Part shown: positions 36,626-46,413 of the stretch, one piece after another
Layout: every line of letters begins with the position of its first letter
Position numbering within the stretch: position 1 is the first letter of the stretch
Assembly (NCBI RefSeq): GCF_020735385.1
Contig: NZ_CP085953.1
Span: 1-64,000, forward strand
Direction: 5' to 3'
From: Granulicatella elegans
GTDB taxonomy: Bacteria; Bacillota; Bacilli; Lactobacillales; Aerococcaceae
Length of the DNA stretch: 64,000 bases
Translations under genes and position numbers: made by a program
The notes under the pieces: generated by a model
Told to the model about the DNA's origin: nothing
Database searches by the model: none
What the model saw: the letters and a program-made list of their open reading frames with translations, nothing else

Positions 36626-36970
36626 ATGAAAAAATTTGTCAAAGGATTACTCTTCGGAAGTATTGTCGGTGGAAGCATTGCTCTATTAACCACAAAACAA
36701 AATGGTAAGAAAAACCGTGAACAATTATACGAAAATATTGTTCGTTTATCTGAAGATATTTCCACATTAAATAATGGAATTCCTGTTCTTCAACAAGGAA
36801 CACAACAATTACAACATCGTATTATTCCTCAAGTAAAAGAAATCTCTGAGGAAATTTTAGAAGATGTACAAAATTTCAAACATATGAGCCAACCTCGTAT
36901 CAAAAGAATTCAAGCACATCTATCAACGCTTCGCCAACATATTCAAGAAGCAACAAAGGAGAAACTATGA
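36626..36970 (+). CDS. YtxH-like small membrane protein
   Basis: A 114-residue protein with an N-terminal glycine-rich hydrophobic anchor (GLLFGSIVGGSIALL, about residues 7-21) and a long amphipathic helical rest. This is the YtxH-type layout commonly found beside hit. It overlaps the following HAD gene by four bases (ATGA), implying translational coupling. Function is unknown. Confidence 0.75.
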   Translation: MKKFVKGLLFGSIVGGSIALLTTKQNGKKNREQLYENIVRLSEDISTLNNGIPVLQQGTQQLQHRIIPQVKEISEEILEDVQNFKHMSQPRIKRIQAHLSTLRQHIQEATKEKL

Positions 36971-37839
36971 TTCGATTATTTGCCAGTGATATGGATGGGA
37001 CGATTTTACAAGATCATTCTACTATTCATCCGGACAATATCAAAATGGTGCAGTATTTACAAAAAAAGAATATTCCCTTTGTCATTTGCTCAGGAAGAGA
37101 TTTCTACCAAGCTTCTCTTTGCTTAGAACCTGCAAATATTCAATGCCCCGTTATTGGATTAAATGGTGCAGTTATTTATCAAGAAGATGGGACGATTATA
37201 AAAGAAGTGACACTTTCTCATGAAGATACACGTAATCTTGTTCAAAAAATTGAAAAACATCATAACAATTGGGATATAATGACTTCAAAAGGATGCTTCT
37301 CCTTACATTTTGCAGAAAAATTTACAAAAAGAGTGGCTACTTTTAAAGAAAATCATCCAAATCTTACTCCGGAACAATTTGAAGCTGAACTTGATAAATT
37401 AAAAAAACTTTTTGATGCAACAGATGTTTCTAACGTTGAGGAAGTGTTAGAAGACCCCTCCATTAAAATTTATAAAGTCTTAACTTCCAATTACGAAGCT
37501 GAAGATTCATTAATGGAAATTAAATCTTATGTTGAACAAGAACTTCCTAATCTAGTTGTTACTTCATCTTTTAAAACGAATATTGAAATCACTCATAAAG
37601 ATGCTCAAAAAGGAATTGCTCTTCAATACTACGCAAACACTTTAGGGATTTCTATGAACGAAGTTTTTGCGATTGGCGATAATTCCAATGATGTTTCTAT
37701 GTTAAAACTTGCTGGATATAGTGTCGCTATGGGAAATGCTAATCAAGAAGCATTAAACACCGCAAAATTCCAAACAGATGATAACAAGCATGGTGGCGTT
37801 GCTAAAGCCATTCAAAAATGTTTAGATGAACAGCTGTAA
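36967..37839 (+). CDS. Cof-type HAD phosphatase
   Basis: A 290-residue haloacid-dehalogenase hydrolase of the Cof/YidA subfamily, with a large C2B cap between motifs II and III. Motif I is SDMDGTIL (residue 7), motif II is CSGRD, motif III is the lysine before GIALQYYANTLG, and motif IV is GDNSNDVSML. Such enzymes dephosphorylate sugar phosphates or flavin intermediates; the substrate cannot be told. It is coupled to the YtxH-like gene. Confidence 0.88.
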   Translation: MIRLFASDMDGTILQDHSTIHPDNIKMVQYLQKKNIPFVICSGRDFYQASLCLEPANIQCPVIGLNGAVIYQEDGTIIKEVTLSHEDTRNLVQKIEKHHNNWDIMTSKGCFSLHFAEKFTKRVATFKENHPNLTPEQFEAELDKLKKLFDATDVSNVEEVLEDPSIKIYKVLTSNYEAEDSLMEIKSYVEQELPNLVVTSSFKTNIEITHKDAQKGIALQYYANTLGISMNEVFAIGDNSNDVSMLKLAGYSVAMGNANQEALNTAKFQTDDNKHGGVAKAIQKCLDEQL

Positions 37840-37842
37840 GCC

Positions 37843-37871
37843 ATTACCTCCTTTTTGGGGGTAATTTTTTT
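37843..37871 (+). terminator. Terminator after the HAD gene
   Basis: ATTACC-CC pairs with GG-GGTAAT around TTTTT and runs into TTTTTTT. Confidence 0.88.
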
Positions 37872-37909
37872 ATGAATACTCCTTTTTAATAGTAAGAGGA
37901 GGTGATTTT

Positions 37910-38065
37910 ATGGAAGCAGATTTTCTTCAACCACTCATTGCTTTAATTAGCAATATGGGATTTCCAATTGCGATGAGTATTTATCTACTCCATCGAATGG
38001 AACAAAAACTTGATACAATGATTAATCTTTTAAGTGAACTCAATCATCATTTAAAGAAAGATTGA
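37910..38065 (+). CDS. YvrJ-family small protein
   Basis: A 51-residue frame with an excellent AGAGGAGGTGAT site. One hydrophobic helix (FPIAMSIYLLHRM, about residues 18-31) is preceded by LIALISNMG and followed by a charged amphipathic tail (MEQKLDTMINLL). The pattern NxGFPI..-YLL-R-E-KLD is that of the YvrJ family (short proteins found in Bacilli and clostridia, sometimes in phage or bacteriocin-like loci). It lies between two terminators, so it has its own transcription unit. Function is unknown. Confidence 0.75.
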   Translation: MEADFLQPLIALISNMGFPIAMSIYLLHRMEQKLDTMINLLSELNHHLKKD

Positions 38066-38072
38066 CTCAATA

Positions 38073-38119
38073 ACAGTTCTCATGTCAGAAAATATAACAT
38101 AACATGAGAACTGTTTTTT
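38073..38119 (+). terminator. Terminator after the YvrJ-family gene
   Basis: ACAGTTCTCATGT pairs over 13 bp with ACATGAGAACTGT and is followed by TTTTTG. Confidence 0.9.
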
Positions 38120-38146
38120 GTTTTTTATATTGAAATCTAGTAAAAT
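38118..38146 (+). promoter_or_regulatory. Promoter of glnPQ
   Basis: TTGTTT (38118-38123), 17 bp, TAAAAT (38141-38146), 36 bases before the glnP start. Confidence 0.6.
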
Positions 38147-38182
38147 AACCTCACATTAATTTTTAACAACTTGGAGGTCTTT

Positions 38183-39622
38183 ATGAAAATACATACGAAC
38201 ATTCAGAAAAAGAGCTTCTGGATTAGCTTATTAGGAATCTTATTTTTCCTTCTTTCTACTCCAATTGAAGCTGCAACAAAAAAATATACTATTGCGACAG
38301 ACACAACTTTTGCCCCATTTGAATTTCAAGATACTTCTGGAAATTATGTTGGAATTGATATGGATTTAATCAAAGCGATTGCAAAAGAGAAAAATTTTGA
38401 AATCGAAATTAAAGCTCTAGGATTTAACGCTGCTGTTCAAGCTTTAGAAGCTGGACAAGTAGATGCGGTTATCGCAGGAATGAGTATGACAGATGAAAGA
38501 AAACAAAAATTCGACTTCACAGATTCATACTTTGATAGTGGTATCGGAATGGCAGCAAGTACTTCAAGTAATATTAGTACATACGAAGAACTTCGCGGTA
38601 AAAACGTTGCGGTAAAAATCGGTACACAAGGAGCAAGTTTCGCTTCTTCTATCCAAGAAAAATATGGATTTACTATTTCAACATTTGAAGATTCTGCTAA
38701 CATGTATCAAGATGTAGTCAGTGGAAATAGTGTGGCTGCCTTTGAAGATTATCCAGTATTAGGATATGCCATTCGCAGTAATCACTTACCAATGACACTA
38801 ACTTCTTATAAAGAACAAGTCACTCAATATGGTGTTGCCGTATTAAAAAATCAAAATACTGAATTTATTGAAGCCTTTAACCATGGATTAGCAACTTTAA
38901 AAGCAAATGGTGAATATGATAAAATTTTAAACAACTACATTGGAACAGATGATGCTACTACAACTACTGCTGAAGATACAAGCTTGTTTGGATTATTAAA
39001 AACAAATGCTCCAACTCTTTTAAGTGGATTATGGAATACCATTTGGATTACCTTTGTTTCACTAGCAATTGCAACAGTTATCGGTGTTCTTTTAGGATTA
39101 ATGAGAACTAGTCGTATTTCTATTTTAGAAGCAATCGCAACTCTTTACATTGACTTTATGCGTGGTATTCCACTAATTGTTTTAACATTCTTTATTTATT
39201 TTGGAATTCCTCAAGCCTTTAATATTCGTTTAGATGCAACAGTTGCAGCAATTTCAACTTTAGGATTAAATGCTGCGGCATATATTGCAGAAATAGTTCG
39301 TGGCGGTATTAATGCAATCGATAAAGGGCAAAGTGAAGCTGCGATGAGTTTAGGATTACCTTATTACAAATCAATGCAAAAAATTATTTTACCGCAAGCA
39401 ATTCGTTTAATGGTTCCATCATTTATGAACCAATTTGTCATTACTTTGAAAGATACTTCAATTTTATCCATCATAGGACTTGTAGAATTAACACAAACTG
39501 GTAAAATCATTATTGCAAGAAACTTACAATCAAGTTCAATGTGGTTTATTGTTGGAATGATGTACTTAATCGTCATTACACTACTAACAAAAATTTCAGC
39601 ACGTTTAGAAAGGAAAGCATAA
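38183..39622 (+). CDS. glnP: Glutamine/glutamate ABC transporter, fused substrate-binding and permease protein
   Basis: A 479-residue fusion typical of Lactobacillales GlnP. The ATG at 38183 has GGAGG five bases ahead. A signal/anchor (residues about 12-32) is followed by a family 3 binding domain (about 37-250, [25 protein letters not shown]) and a HisM-type permease domain (about 275-475) with [21 protein letters not shown], read in two pieces, as the ATPase-contact loop. The single binding domain contrasts with the two-domain L. lactis GlnP. Substrate is inferred from the family. Confidence 0.9.
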   Translation: MKIHTNIQKKSFWISLLGILFFLLSTPIEAATKKYTIATDTTFAPFEFQDTSGNYVGIDMDLIKAIAKEKNFEIEIKALGFNAAVQALEAGQVDAVIAGMSMTDERKQKFDFTDSYFDSGIGMAASTSSNISTYEELRGKNVAVKIGTQGASFASSIQEKYGFTISTFEDSANMYQDVVSGNSVAAFEDYPVLGYAIRSNHLPMTLTSYKEQVTQYGVAVLKNQNTEFIEAFNHGLATLKANGEYDKILNNYIGTDDATTTTAEDTSLFGLLKTNAPTLLSGLWNTIWITFVSLAIATVIGVLLGLMRTSRISILEAIATLYIDFMRGIPLIVLTFFIYFGIPQAFNIRLDATVAAISTLGLNAAAYIAEIVRGGINAIDKGQSEAAMSLGLPYYKSMQKIILPQAIRLMVPSFMNQFVITLKDTSILSIIGLVELTQTGKIIIARNLQSSSMWFIVGMMYLIVITLLTKISARLERKA

Positions 39623-39623
39623 G

Positions 39624-40355
39624 ATGGCAATGATCGAAGTAAAAGGCCTTAAAAAAAATTACGGTGAATTAGAAGTCTTAAAATCGATTGATTTAGAAAT
39701 CGAAGAAGGACAAGTTGTTTGTATTATCGGCCCTTCTGGGTCAGGTAAATCAACATTTTTACGTTGCTTAAATCGTCTCGAAAAAACAACAGCAGGAAAA
39801 GTTATTGTTGACGGATATGATTTAACGGATAAAAATACAGATTTAAACTTTGTACGTCAAGAAATTGGAATGGTATTCCAACACTTTAATTTATTTCCTC
39901 ATTTGACGATTAAAGAGAATATTACATTAGCTCCTGTTGAATTAGGACGTGAAACAAAAGAAGACGCTGACAAACACGCCTTAAAATTATTAGGAATGGT
40001 TGGACTGGAAGATAAAGCAGATGTTTATCCAAAAACATTATCTGGTGGTCAAAAACAACGTGTAGCTATTGCTCGTGCTTTAGCGATGAAGCCGAAAATG
40101 TTATTATTCGATGAACCAACTTCTGCTCTTGACCCTGAAATGGTTGGAGATGTATTAGAAGTAATGCAACAATTAGCAAAAGATGGGATGACAATGGTTG
40201 TTGTAACTCACGAAATGGGATTTGCCCGTGAAGTCAGTGACCGTGTAATTTTCATGGATGGCGGTTATGTCGTAGAAGATGGTACACCAGAACAAATCTT
40301 CAAAAACCCACAACACAGTCGTACACAAGATTTTTTAAATAAAGTGTTACATTAA
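39624..40355 (+). CDS. glnQ: Glutamine ABC transporter ATP-binding protein
   Basis: A 243-residue PAAT ATPase that powers GlnP, one base after its stop codon. Walker A is GPSGSGKST, the signature is [15 protein letters not shown], Walker B is [11 protein letters not shown] and the switch is VTHE. It is a close paralogue of the lysine transporter ATPase at 25429-26166. No separate plus-strand terminator is obvious after it; the convergent repeat units 6 and 7 fill the gap to rho. Confidence 0.93.
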   Translation: MAMIEVKGLKKNYGELEVLKSIDLEIEEGQVVCIIGPSGSGKSTFLRCLNRLEKTTAGKVIVDGYDLTDKNTDLNFVRQEIGMVFQHFNLFPHLTIKENITLAPVELGRETKEDADKHALKLLGMVGLEDKADVYPKTLSGGQKQRVAIARALAMKPKMLLFDEPTSALDPEMVGDVLEVMQQLAKDGMTMVVVTHEMGFAREVSDRVIFMDGGYVVEDGTPEQIFKNPQHSRTQDFLNKVLH

Positions 40356-40394
40356 TCGTTAAAGAAATCATTATTGAGATTCAAAGAGAAATAA

Positions 40395-40469
40395 AAAAGA
40401 CTTTCCCTATTAGCATGAGATTGGCATTTACAAGCTATATCTGTCCTCTTGCTACCATAGAAAAGTCAT
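40395..40469 (-). repeat. 3'-end hairpin repeat, unit 6 (short, with U-run)
   Basis: Outer arms AAAAGACTTT and GAAAAGTC, with TAGCA/TGCTA inside, enclose CATGAGAT and CTGTCCTC, a diverged core. On the minus strand it ends GAAAGTCTTTTTTATTT. It is the distal member of a pair with unit 7, separated by a 39-base conserved spacer. Confidence 0.75.
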
Positions 40470-40508
40470 TATTATTTTACGGACTCTCATAAAATCATAT
40501 CCAAATGA

Positions 40509-40650
40509 GAAAGACTTTTCTCCATAGCAGGAGTAATATCAGCCTTTTTGGCTGATATTACTGGAAAAATTGAGACCTTAGGCTCAATTTTTAGCCAAGA
40601 GACAGCAAAGCTGGCTACTGGCGTCCAATGCTATTTCAGAAAAGTCTTTC
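40509..40650 (-). repeat. 3'-end hairpin repeat, unit 7 (long, all hairpins)
   Basis: Outer arms GAAAGACTTTTCT (40509-40521) and AGAAAAGTCTTTC (40638-40650) are perfectly paired. P2 is AGTAATATCAGCC/GGCTGATATTACT; P3 is AAAAATTGAG/CTCAATTTTT around ACCTTAGG; P4 is CAGC/GCTG. Flanks read TAGCCAAGAGAC and CTACTGGCGTCC. It starts ten bases after the rho stop codon on the minus strand. Confidence 0.9.
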
Positions 40651-40659
40651 GAATGTCTT

Positions 40660-41925
40660 TTACAATAATTCAATACGCTTTATAAAGTCTTTGTTACTCT
40701 TCGTTTCTCTTAATTGCTTCACGATTTGCTCGCTTGTTTCTAGCCCATCACCCTTCATCGTGTTACGAACCTTCCACACCGCTTCTAAAACATGAGAATC
40801 CAGTAAAATTTCCTCTTTACGTGTACCCGAACGTTTCACATCAATCGCTGGAAACACCCTTCTTTCTGCCAATTCACGAGATAAATGCACTTCCGCATTC
40901 CCAGTTCCTTTAAATTCCTCATAAATGACATCATCCATACGGCTTCCTGTTTCAATTAAAGCTGTCGCTAAAATCGTTAAACTTCCACCATCTTCAATAT
41001 TTCTAGCAGAACCAAAAAATCTCTTAGGACGATAAAAAGCAGCTGGATCAATCCCACCACTTAATGTACGTCCAGAAGGTGGAATCGTTAAATTATAGGC
41101 ACGTGCTAAACGTGTAATACTATCTAATAAAACGATGACATCTCTACCATCTTCTACTAAACGCAATGCACGCTCTAAAACTAATTCACTCACTTTAATA
41201 TGGTGTTCTGGTGTTTGATCAAAAGTTGAAAATACAACTTCAGCATCCACGGTACGCTCAATATCCGTCACTTCTTCAGGTCGTTCATCAATTAGCAAAA
41301 TAATTAATTCTGCTTCAGGATAGTTCGTTGTAATCCCATTCGCAATTTCTTTTAATAAACTTGTTTTACCAGCTTTCGGTGGAGCTACAATTAAACCACG
41401 CTGTCCAAATCCTATAGGACAAATTAAATCCAACATTCTTGAAGCAATTCTACCAGTAGTTGTTTCTAATTTGATTTGTTCTTCAGGATACAATGGTGTT
41501 AAGCCTGGAAAATGATCCCGTTCTTTTGCTTCTTCAGGGTCTTTTCCATTTACCGCTCCAACTTGCATCAATCCGTTAAATTTTTCTCCTGTACGTGGAG
41601 GGCGAGCAGGTCCTGCCACTAAATCCCCATTTCTTAAGGCAAATCTACGAATTTGAGAAGAAGAAATATAAATATCTTCCTGGCTAGTAGAATAATTAAT
41701 CGGACGTAAGAAACCAAATCCTTCCGCATTATTAATATCTAATACTCCTTCTACCTGGAAGAATCCCGTTGCTTCTTCTTGAGCTCTCATAATCGCTAGA
41801 GCTAATTCTTTTTTATTCATTTGCCCATAATAAGGGATTTTGTAATGTTTGGCAAAAGCGTACATTTCTTTCAAAGTCTTTTGTTTCAAGACGGGTAAAG
41901 TTACTGTTTCAATTGTTTCTGACAT
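40660..41925 (-). CDS. rho: Transcription termination factor Rho
   Basis: A 421-residue hexameric RNA helicase. The ATG at 41925 has GAAGAGGAT upstream and is one base after the murA stop. The N-terminal helical domain (1-45) precedes the cold-shock-like RNA-binding domain (about 50-120, [10 protein letters not shown]), then the RecA-type motor with APPKAGKT (Walker A, about 174-181), [15 protein letters not shown] and [16 protein letters not shown]. Cotranscribed with murA2, as murAB-rho in Bacillus. Confidence 0.97.
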   Translation of the reverse strand: MSETIETVTLPVLKQKTLKEMYAFAKHYKIPYYGQMNKKELALAIMRAQEEATGFFQVEGVLDINNAEGFGFLRPINYSTSQEDIYISSSQIRRFALRNGDLVAGPARPPRTGEKFNGLMQVGAVNGKDPEEAKERDHFPGLTPLYPEEQIKLETTTGRIASRMLDLICPIGFGQRGLIVAPPKAGKTSLLKEIANGITTNYPEAELIILLIDERPEEVTDIERTVDAEVVFSTFDQTPEHHIKVSELVLERALRLVEDGRDVIVLLDSITRLARAYNLTIPPSGRTLSGGIDPAAFYRPKRFFGSARNIEDGGSLTILATALIETGSRMDDVIYEEFKGTGNAEVHLSRELAERRVFPAIDVKRSGTRKEEILLDSHVLEAVWKVRNTMKGDGLETSEQIVKQLRETKSNKDFIKRIELL

Positions 41926-41926
41926 C

Positions 41927-43189
41927 TTAATCCTCTTCAATCATTTGGATATCGGCTCCTAATTGTTGTAAATTTTCAACAATATGAGAATACCCTCTTA
42001 AAATATGTTCAATATTACAAATTTTTGTTGTTCCTTTAGCCATTAAACCAGCAATTACTAACGCTGCACCTGCACGTAAATCACTAGCAGAAACTTCACA
42101 TCCCGTTAAAGGAGTTGGACCATTAATTGAAATCACATCGTTTTCAACTCGACCTTTAGCTCCCATACGATTTAATTCAGGAATATGATTCACACGTTTC
42201 GGGTAAATCGTATCGATAATTTTGGCTTCTCCTGTTGCTTTCATTAATAATGGTGTAATCGGTTGTTGTAAATCTGTTGCAAAACCTGGATAAGGTAAAG
42301 TTTTAATGCTAACTGCTTTTAATTCCTTAGATGGGAAAACATAAATATCTTCCTCTCCAATCGTCATTTTAACGCCCATTTCTTCCATTTTTGCTAAAAA
42401 TCCTTCAATATGTTCGAAGATTACATTTTTTACAGTAACTCCTTCACCTACTGCTGCTGCAATCGATAAATAAGTTCCTGCTTCAATTCTATCTGGAATA
42501 ATCGTATGACGGCATCCGTGTAATACTTCAACACCTTCAATACGAATAACACTCGTACCTGCGCCTTTAATATTAGCCCCCATTTTATTTAATAGATTCA
42601 CGACATCAATAATTTCGGGCTCTCTTGCAGCATTTTCAATAATCGTTTTACCTTTTGCACGAACAGCTGCTAATAAAATATTAATCGTTGCTCCTACAGA
42701 TACAACGTCCATATAAATACGAGTTCCTGTTAATCCTTGTCCGTTCGTTGATAAATAAATGGCTCCCATTTCATTACGAACATCCGCTCCTAGTGCTTTG
42801 AACCCTTTAATATGTTGGTCAATTGGTCTAGGTCCTAAGAAACATCCTCCTGGAAGTCCAACAACTCCTTCACCAAATTTTGCAAGAGTCGCTCCCATAA
42901 AATAATACGAAGCTCTCATACTTTGAATTTTTCCACTTGGCATTGGAATAGATAACATATTCGTTGGATCAATGGTCAATACTCCTTCTTCAAAAGTAGT
43001 ATGAACATTAAAATCTCTCAAAATTTCAATTAATGCGGCTACATCTTGAATATCTGGAACACCTTCTAATACAACTGGTTCTGATCCTAAGATAGCTGCT
43101 GGAATTAAAGCTACTGTACTATTTTTAGCACCGCTAACGGTTACTTCTCCAGTTAGTGGTTTTCCTCCATTAATGACTAATTTTTTCAT
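41927..43189 (-). CDS. murA: UDP-N-acetylglucosamine 1-carboxyvinyltransferase (second MurA type)
   Basis: A 420-residue enzyme catalysing the first committed step of peptidoglycan synthesis. The ATG at 43189 gives the standard [14 protein letters not shown] start. The catalytic cysteine lies in [13 protein letters not shown] (about residue 117), and the active-site NTVALIP and final GYSHIVENL motifs are present. Adjacency to rho marks it as the MurAB/MurZ paralogue of Firmicutes; another murA is expected elsewhere. ReoY/YpiA homologues in this window may control MurA turnover. Confidence 0.94.
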   Translation of the reverse strand: MKKLVINGGKPLTGEVTVSGAKNSTVALIPAAILGSEPVVLEGVPDIQDVAALIEILRDFNVHTTFEEGVLTIDPTNMLSIPMPSGKIQSMRASYYFMGATLAKFGEGVVGLPGGCFLGPRPIDQHIKGFKALGADVRNEMGAIYLSTNGQGLTGTRIYMDVVSVGATINILLAAVRAKGKTIIENAAREPEIIDVVNLLNKMGANIKGAGTSVIRIEGVEVLHGCRHTIIPDRIEAGTYLSIAAAVGEGVTVKNVIFEHIEGFLAKMEEMGVKMTIGEEDIYVFPSKELKAVSIKTLPYPGFATDLQQPITPLLMKATGEAKIIDTIYPKRVNHIPELNRMGAKGRVENDVISINGPTPLTGCEVSASDLRAGAALVIAGLMAKGTTKICNIEHILRGYSHIVENLQQLGADIQMIEED

Positions 43190-43222
43190 TGATTCAAATC
43201 CTCTCATAACATCTTCACTTCC

Positions 43223-43250
43223 ATTATACCATGCCTTTACAAAAAGGCAT
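43223..43250 (-). promoter_or_regulatory. Extended -10 promoter of murA2 with an inverted repeat
   Basis: On the minus strand TGG-TATAAT (43228-43223) lies 34 bases before the murA start, with no good -35. The inverted repeat ATGCCTTT-ACAA-AAAGGCAT (43231-43250) covers the -35 region and could be an operator. Confidence 0.45.
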
Positions 43251-43295
43251 ACTTAAAACTTTCTCGAAAATTGTCACCCGTTTTTCCATGTTAAG

Positions 43296-43324
43296 TTGAC
43301 AATCCTCTCTAATCTTTATACAAT
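43296..43324 (+). promoter_or_regulatory. Promoter of birA
   Basis: A consensus TTGACA (43296-43301), 17 bp, TACAAT (43319-43324), 26 bases ahead of the birA start. Confidence 0.8.
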
Positions 43325-43349
43325 TTGAATCAACTAAAGGAGGATTTTT

Positions 43350-44348
43350 ATGACTACTAAAGAAGCTGTTTTACACTATCTTCAAGAACACACTGGTGAG
43401 CCTATTTCTGGAGAAAAAATGGCACTCGCTTTAAATAAATCACGAACTTCAATCTGGAAAGCTATCCAATCTCTAAAAAAAGAAGGTTACGCTATTGAAT
43501 CTTCTACAAATAAAGGATATACATTATCTCAGAACAATGATGTTTTATCAAAACAACAAATCACCCAAGAACTAATTCAACAGCATCATCCAATTGATTG
43601 GAACATTCAAACAATGGAAAGTACGACTTCAACGAATGATTTAGCAAAAATTTACGTAAATCAGAACTCCACCACTCCTGCTATCTTTATAAGTGAAGAA
43701 CAAACAGCTGGTAGAGGTCGTTTAGGAAGAACATTCATTTCCCCTGCTAAATCAGGATTATATATAAGTCTCTGTTTATTTCCTACTATTGCATTAGAAG
43801 ATTTGTCTCTGATTACTTGTGCAACAGCTGTTGCTTGCGTTGAAACTTTAGAACAATTAACAGGGAAATCTCTAGATATTAAATGGGTAAATGATTTATT
43901 TTATCAAGATAAAAAAGTTGGAGGTATTTTGACAGAGGTCATTAGTGATTTTGAGTCTCAACAAGTTCAATCTCTGATTGTAGGAATGGGAATCAATTTA
44001 ATTGACTCACCTCAATCATTCCCTGAAGAATTACACTCTATTGTTGGAAGTATTTTTTCTTCTAAGAAGGAATATGAGACACATTCTTTTAATCGGAATC
44101 ATTTTATTGCTAAATTTTTAGAAAAATGGGCATTTTATTATCAAAATCTTTCCAAAAGAGACTTTATTTCTACTTATAAGGAACATTCAAATGTAATTGG
44201 TAAATTTGTGAATGTATTCGAAGGAAGCCAAACATATTCCGCCTTTGCAAAAGATATTGATGAAAATGGTCATTTAATCATTGAAAAAGAAGATAACAGT
44301 TTACACTCATTGTCGTATGGTGAGATTAGTATTCGTACGAAATCATGA
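43350..44348 (+). CDS. birA: Biotin-[acetyl-CoA-carboxylase] ligase / biotin operon repressor
   Basis: A 332-residue bifunctional BirA. The N-terminal winged-helix domain (about 1-60, LNKSRTSIWKAIQSLKKEGY) is present, so it should also repress biotin genes. The ligase domain has the biotin-adenylate loop GRGRLGR (about residue 123) and KWVNDLFYQDKKVGGIL. A C-terminal SH3-like domain closes it. AAAGGAGG precedes the ATG. No biotin synthesis gene is in the window. Confidence 0.93.
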   Translation: MTTKEAVLHYLQEHTGEPISGEKMALALNKSRTSIWKAIQSLKKEGYAIESSTNKGYTLSQNNDVLSKQQITQELIQQHHPIDWNIQTMESTTSTNDLAKIYVNQNSTTPAIFISEEQTAGRGRLGRTFISPAKSGLYISLCLFPTIALEDLSLITCATAVACVETLEQLTGKSLDIKWVNDLFYQDKKVGGILTEVISDFESQQVQSLIVGMGINLIDSPQSFPEELHSIVGSIFSSKKEYETHSFNRNHFIAKFLEKWAFYYQNLSKRDFISTYKEHSNVIGKFVNVFEGSQTYSAFAKDIDENGHLIIEKEDNSLHSLSYGEISIRTKS

Positions 44349-44393
44349 AATAATTTATAGGTGGGGCATTCTTTCACTTTCTAGCGTTCAAGT

Positions 44394-44490
44394 AAAAAAG
44401 ATTGTTATTGATACAAAAATGGCAGAAGCCACTCTGTCGGCTTCTGCCATAAGGATATACGTCCTTTACTATTTTAGTAAACTCTTATTC
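44394..44490 (-). repeat. 3'-end hairpin repeat, unit 8 (degenerate, large P2-like hairpin)
   Basis: TGGCAGAAGCC (44421-44431) pairs with GGCTTCTGCCA (44440-44450). A partial core TACGTCC and TTTACTATTTTAGTAAACTCTT follow (plus reading). The outer stem is eroded. It lies between convergent birA and pepF and is joined by the usual spacer to a second small hairpin. Confidence 0.55.
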
Positions 44491-44520
44491 ATTTACGTTC
44501 TCTCAAAAATGACACATTAA

Positions 44521-44571
44521 AAAAAGAAATGACTTTTCTATTTTTACACTACTTCAGACAAGTCTTATTTT
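44521..44571 (-). repeat. 3'-end hairpin repeat, unit 8b (remnant acting as pepF terminator)
   Basis: ATGACTTTTCTAT and ATAAGACTTG-type arms remain around ACTACTTC; the conserved core is lost. It overlaps the pepF stop codon region. Confidence 0.45.
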
Positions 44572-46370
44572 AATTCCTCTGTCAATTCATATAATTGATC
44601 CACTAATTTTCCTACATAAGCAATGGCTTCTTTTAGCGGTTGTTCTGTTGAAACATCACATCCGGCATGACGTGCTAAGTCTTTCGCAGAAAGGCTACCA
44701 CCTAACGCTAATGTATCTTTCCAAACTTGCGCTTGAGAAGGATCTTCCTCAATCTTATTCGCAATTGCAGTACCAATTGTTAAACCAGCAGAATAAGTAT
44801 ATGGATATAATCCCATATAATAGTGAGGTTGACGCATCCAAGTTAGCTCTGCTCCTTCATTCACAACAAGACTATCACCGAAGAACTCTTCCATCACTTC
44901 ACGTTTTACTTTAGACAACACATCTGCATTTAACATTTCATTATTGTCTACCATCTTGTAAATACGATCTTGGAATACTGCTTCTAAATAGTGAGTCACC
45001 ATATTATGGAAATAAGTACGGCTAATCATATTACTGATAACCCAACGTTTGAAACGAGCATCTGTACTATTTTTCAATAAATAATTTGATACAATGACTT
45101 CATTACAAGTTGATGGAGCTTCTACAAAGTATAATGAACATTCGTTATTTAACATGGTTAACTCTTCCCCAACACGTTTAAAGTGGTAGGCATGTCCTAA
45201 TTCATGAGCTAATACGAATACTTCATTCATTTTTCCAGTCCATGATAATAAAATATAGCTCGCTACTTTTGGAACAGTCGCACAGAATCCACCTGTACTC
45301 TTTCCAATATTTTGTGGGAAGTCCGTCCAACGTTTGTCGTAACTTTCGTCAATCATATCTTTATAATCTTCCCCTAAAATTCCAAGAGCTTTCTTCAAAT
45401 AGTCTCTAGATTCTTCAATGGACATATCTACTTCAAAATCAGGATCCAAATTAATTTTACAGTCTGCAAATTGCATGTCTGCAACATTATGTTCTCTTGC
45501 TAATAAGCGAATATAACGTTGAATATGTGGTGCCAAATCTGTCATTAATGTACGAATTTGACGATCATATAATTCACGATCCCCATCTTGTTGATCTAAT
45601 AAGTAATCAATAACGCTATCATATCCACGCATCGTTGCAATCATTTTTTCATTTTTAATCGTTGAAATATATTCATTCGCAACGGTATTTTTATAGCGAT
45701 TTAATGTTTTATAGAAACTTTTCGCTGCATTACGACGAATTTCAGTATGATTATCCATTTCATGCAAGTTTTCATATAAAACAAAACTATTTTCATAAGT
45801 TTTTCCATCAGCTTCAAATGAGTCAAATTCCATATCTTCATGTTTTGTTACTTCATATAATTGATAGAAACTTGGTAAGCTAGACATATTTGATAAAACT
45901 TGTTCTGCATCTTTTGATAAAGTATGAGCTTTGGCACGAATAATTTTTTCAATAAAGTAAGATAAATCTGGACGTTTTTCTGCCACAAATTGGCGTAATA
46001 AACTTTCTTCTAGTCCTACGATTTCAGTATCATAGAAACTCATATTCAAAGCCCAAGCACTAGCTAATTGTTCAAATAAAGTCGCATTTTCAACCACTGT
46101 ATCATTGAAACGGTCAACAGTCATTGGTAATTCTGCGTAATGAGATAAACGGTAGAATGTTTCATATAAAGCTTCATATTCTTCAGTAGCAGCAGTTAAT
46201 ACTTCTAAATCCGCTAGTTTATCTTCATATTTTCCTTTAAAGCTCTTTAATTGAGCTTCTGTTTCCTTTAATGTTGTACGATACGCTTCATCACTTGGGT
46301 ATAATAAACTCATATCCCAAGTAATCGATTGATCGACTTCACTACGTTTTACTAATTTTACATCACTCAT
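44565..46370 (-). CDS. pepF: Oligoendopeptidase F (first copy)
   Basis: A 601-residue cytoplasmic M3-family zinc peptidase that cuts peptides of about 7-17 residues. The ATG at 46370 has GGAGG seven bases ahead. The zinc motif is AHELGHAYHFK (about residue 385), with the third ligand in NECSLYFVEAPST. A second, diverged pepF lies at 61653-63413; the two share layout but not close sequence. It probably works on peptides imported by Opp. Confidence 0.93.
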   Translation of the reverse strand: MSDVKLVKRSEVDQSITWDMSLLYPSDEAYRTTLKETEAQLKSFKGKYEDKLADLEVLTAATEEYEALYETFYRLSHYAELPMTVDRFNDTVVENATLFEQLASAWALNMSFYDTEIVGLEESLLRQFVAEKRPDLSYFIEKIIRAKAHTLSKDAEQVLSNMSSLPSFYQLYEVTKHEDMEFDSFEADGKTYENSFVLYENLHEMDNHTEIRRNAAKSFYKTLNRYKNTVANEYISTIKNEKMIATMRGYDSVIDYLLDQQDGDRELYDRQIRTLMTDLAPHIQRYIRLLAREHNVADMQFADCKINLDPDFEVDMSIEESRDYLKKALGILGEDYKDMIDESYDKRWTDFPQNIGKSTGGFCATVPKVASYILLSWTGKMNEVFVLAHELGHAYHFKRVGEELTMLNNECSLYFVEAPSTCNEVIVSNYLLKNSTDARFKRWVISNMISRTYFHNMVTHYLEAVFQDRIYKMVDNNEMLNADVLSKVKREVMEEFFGDSLVVNEGAELTWMRQPHYYMGLYPYTYSAGLTIGTAIANKIEEDPSQAQVWKDTLALGGSLSAKDLARHAGCDVSTEQPLKEAIAYVGKLVDQLYELTEELK

Positions 46371-46413
46371 CTGTATCCCTCCATACATTCTTTTGTATTG
46401 CTATTATAGCATA

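Noticed and set aside
44281-44520. 79-codon plus-strand frame overlapping the end of birA
   Set aside because: It starts inside birA in another frame, crosses the repeat unit 8 hairpin, and has no ribosome-binding site.
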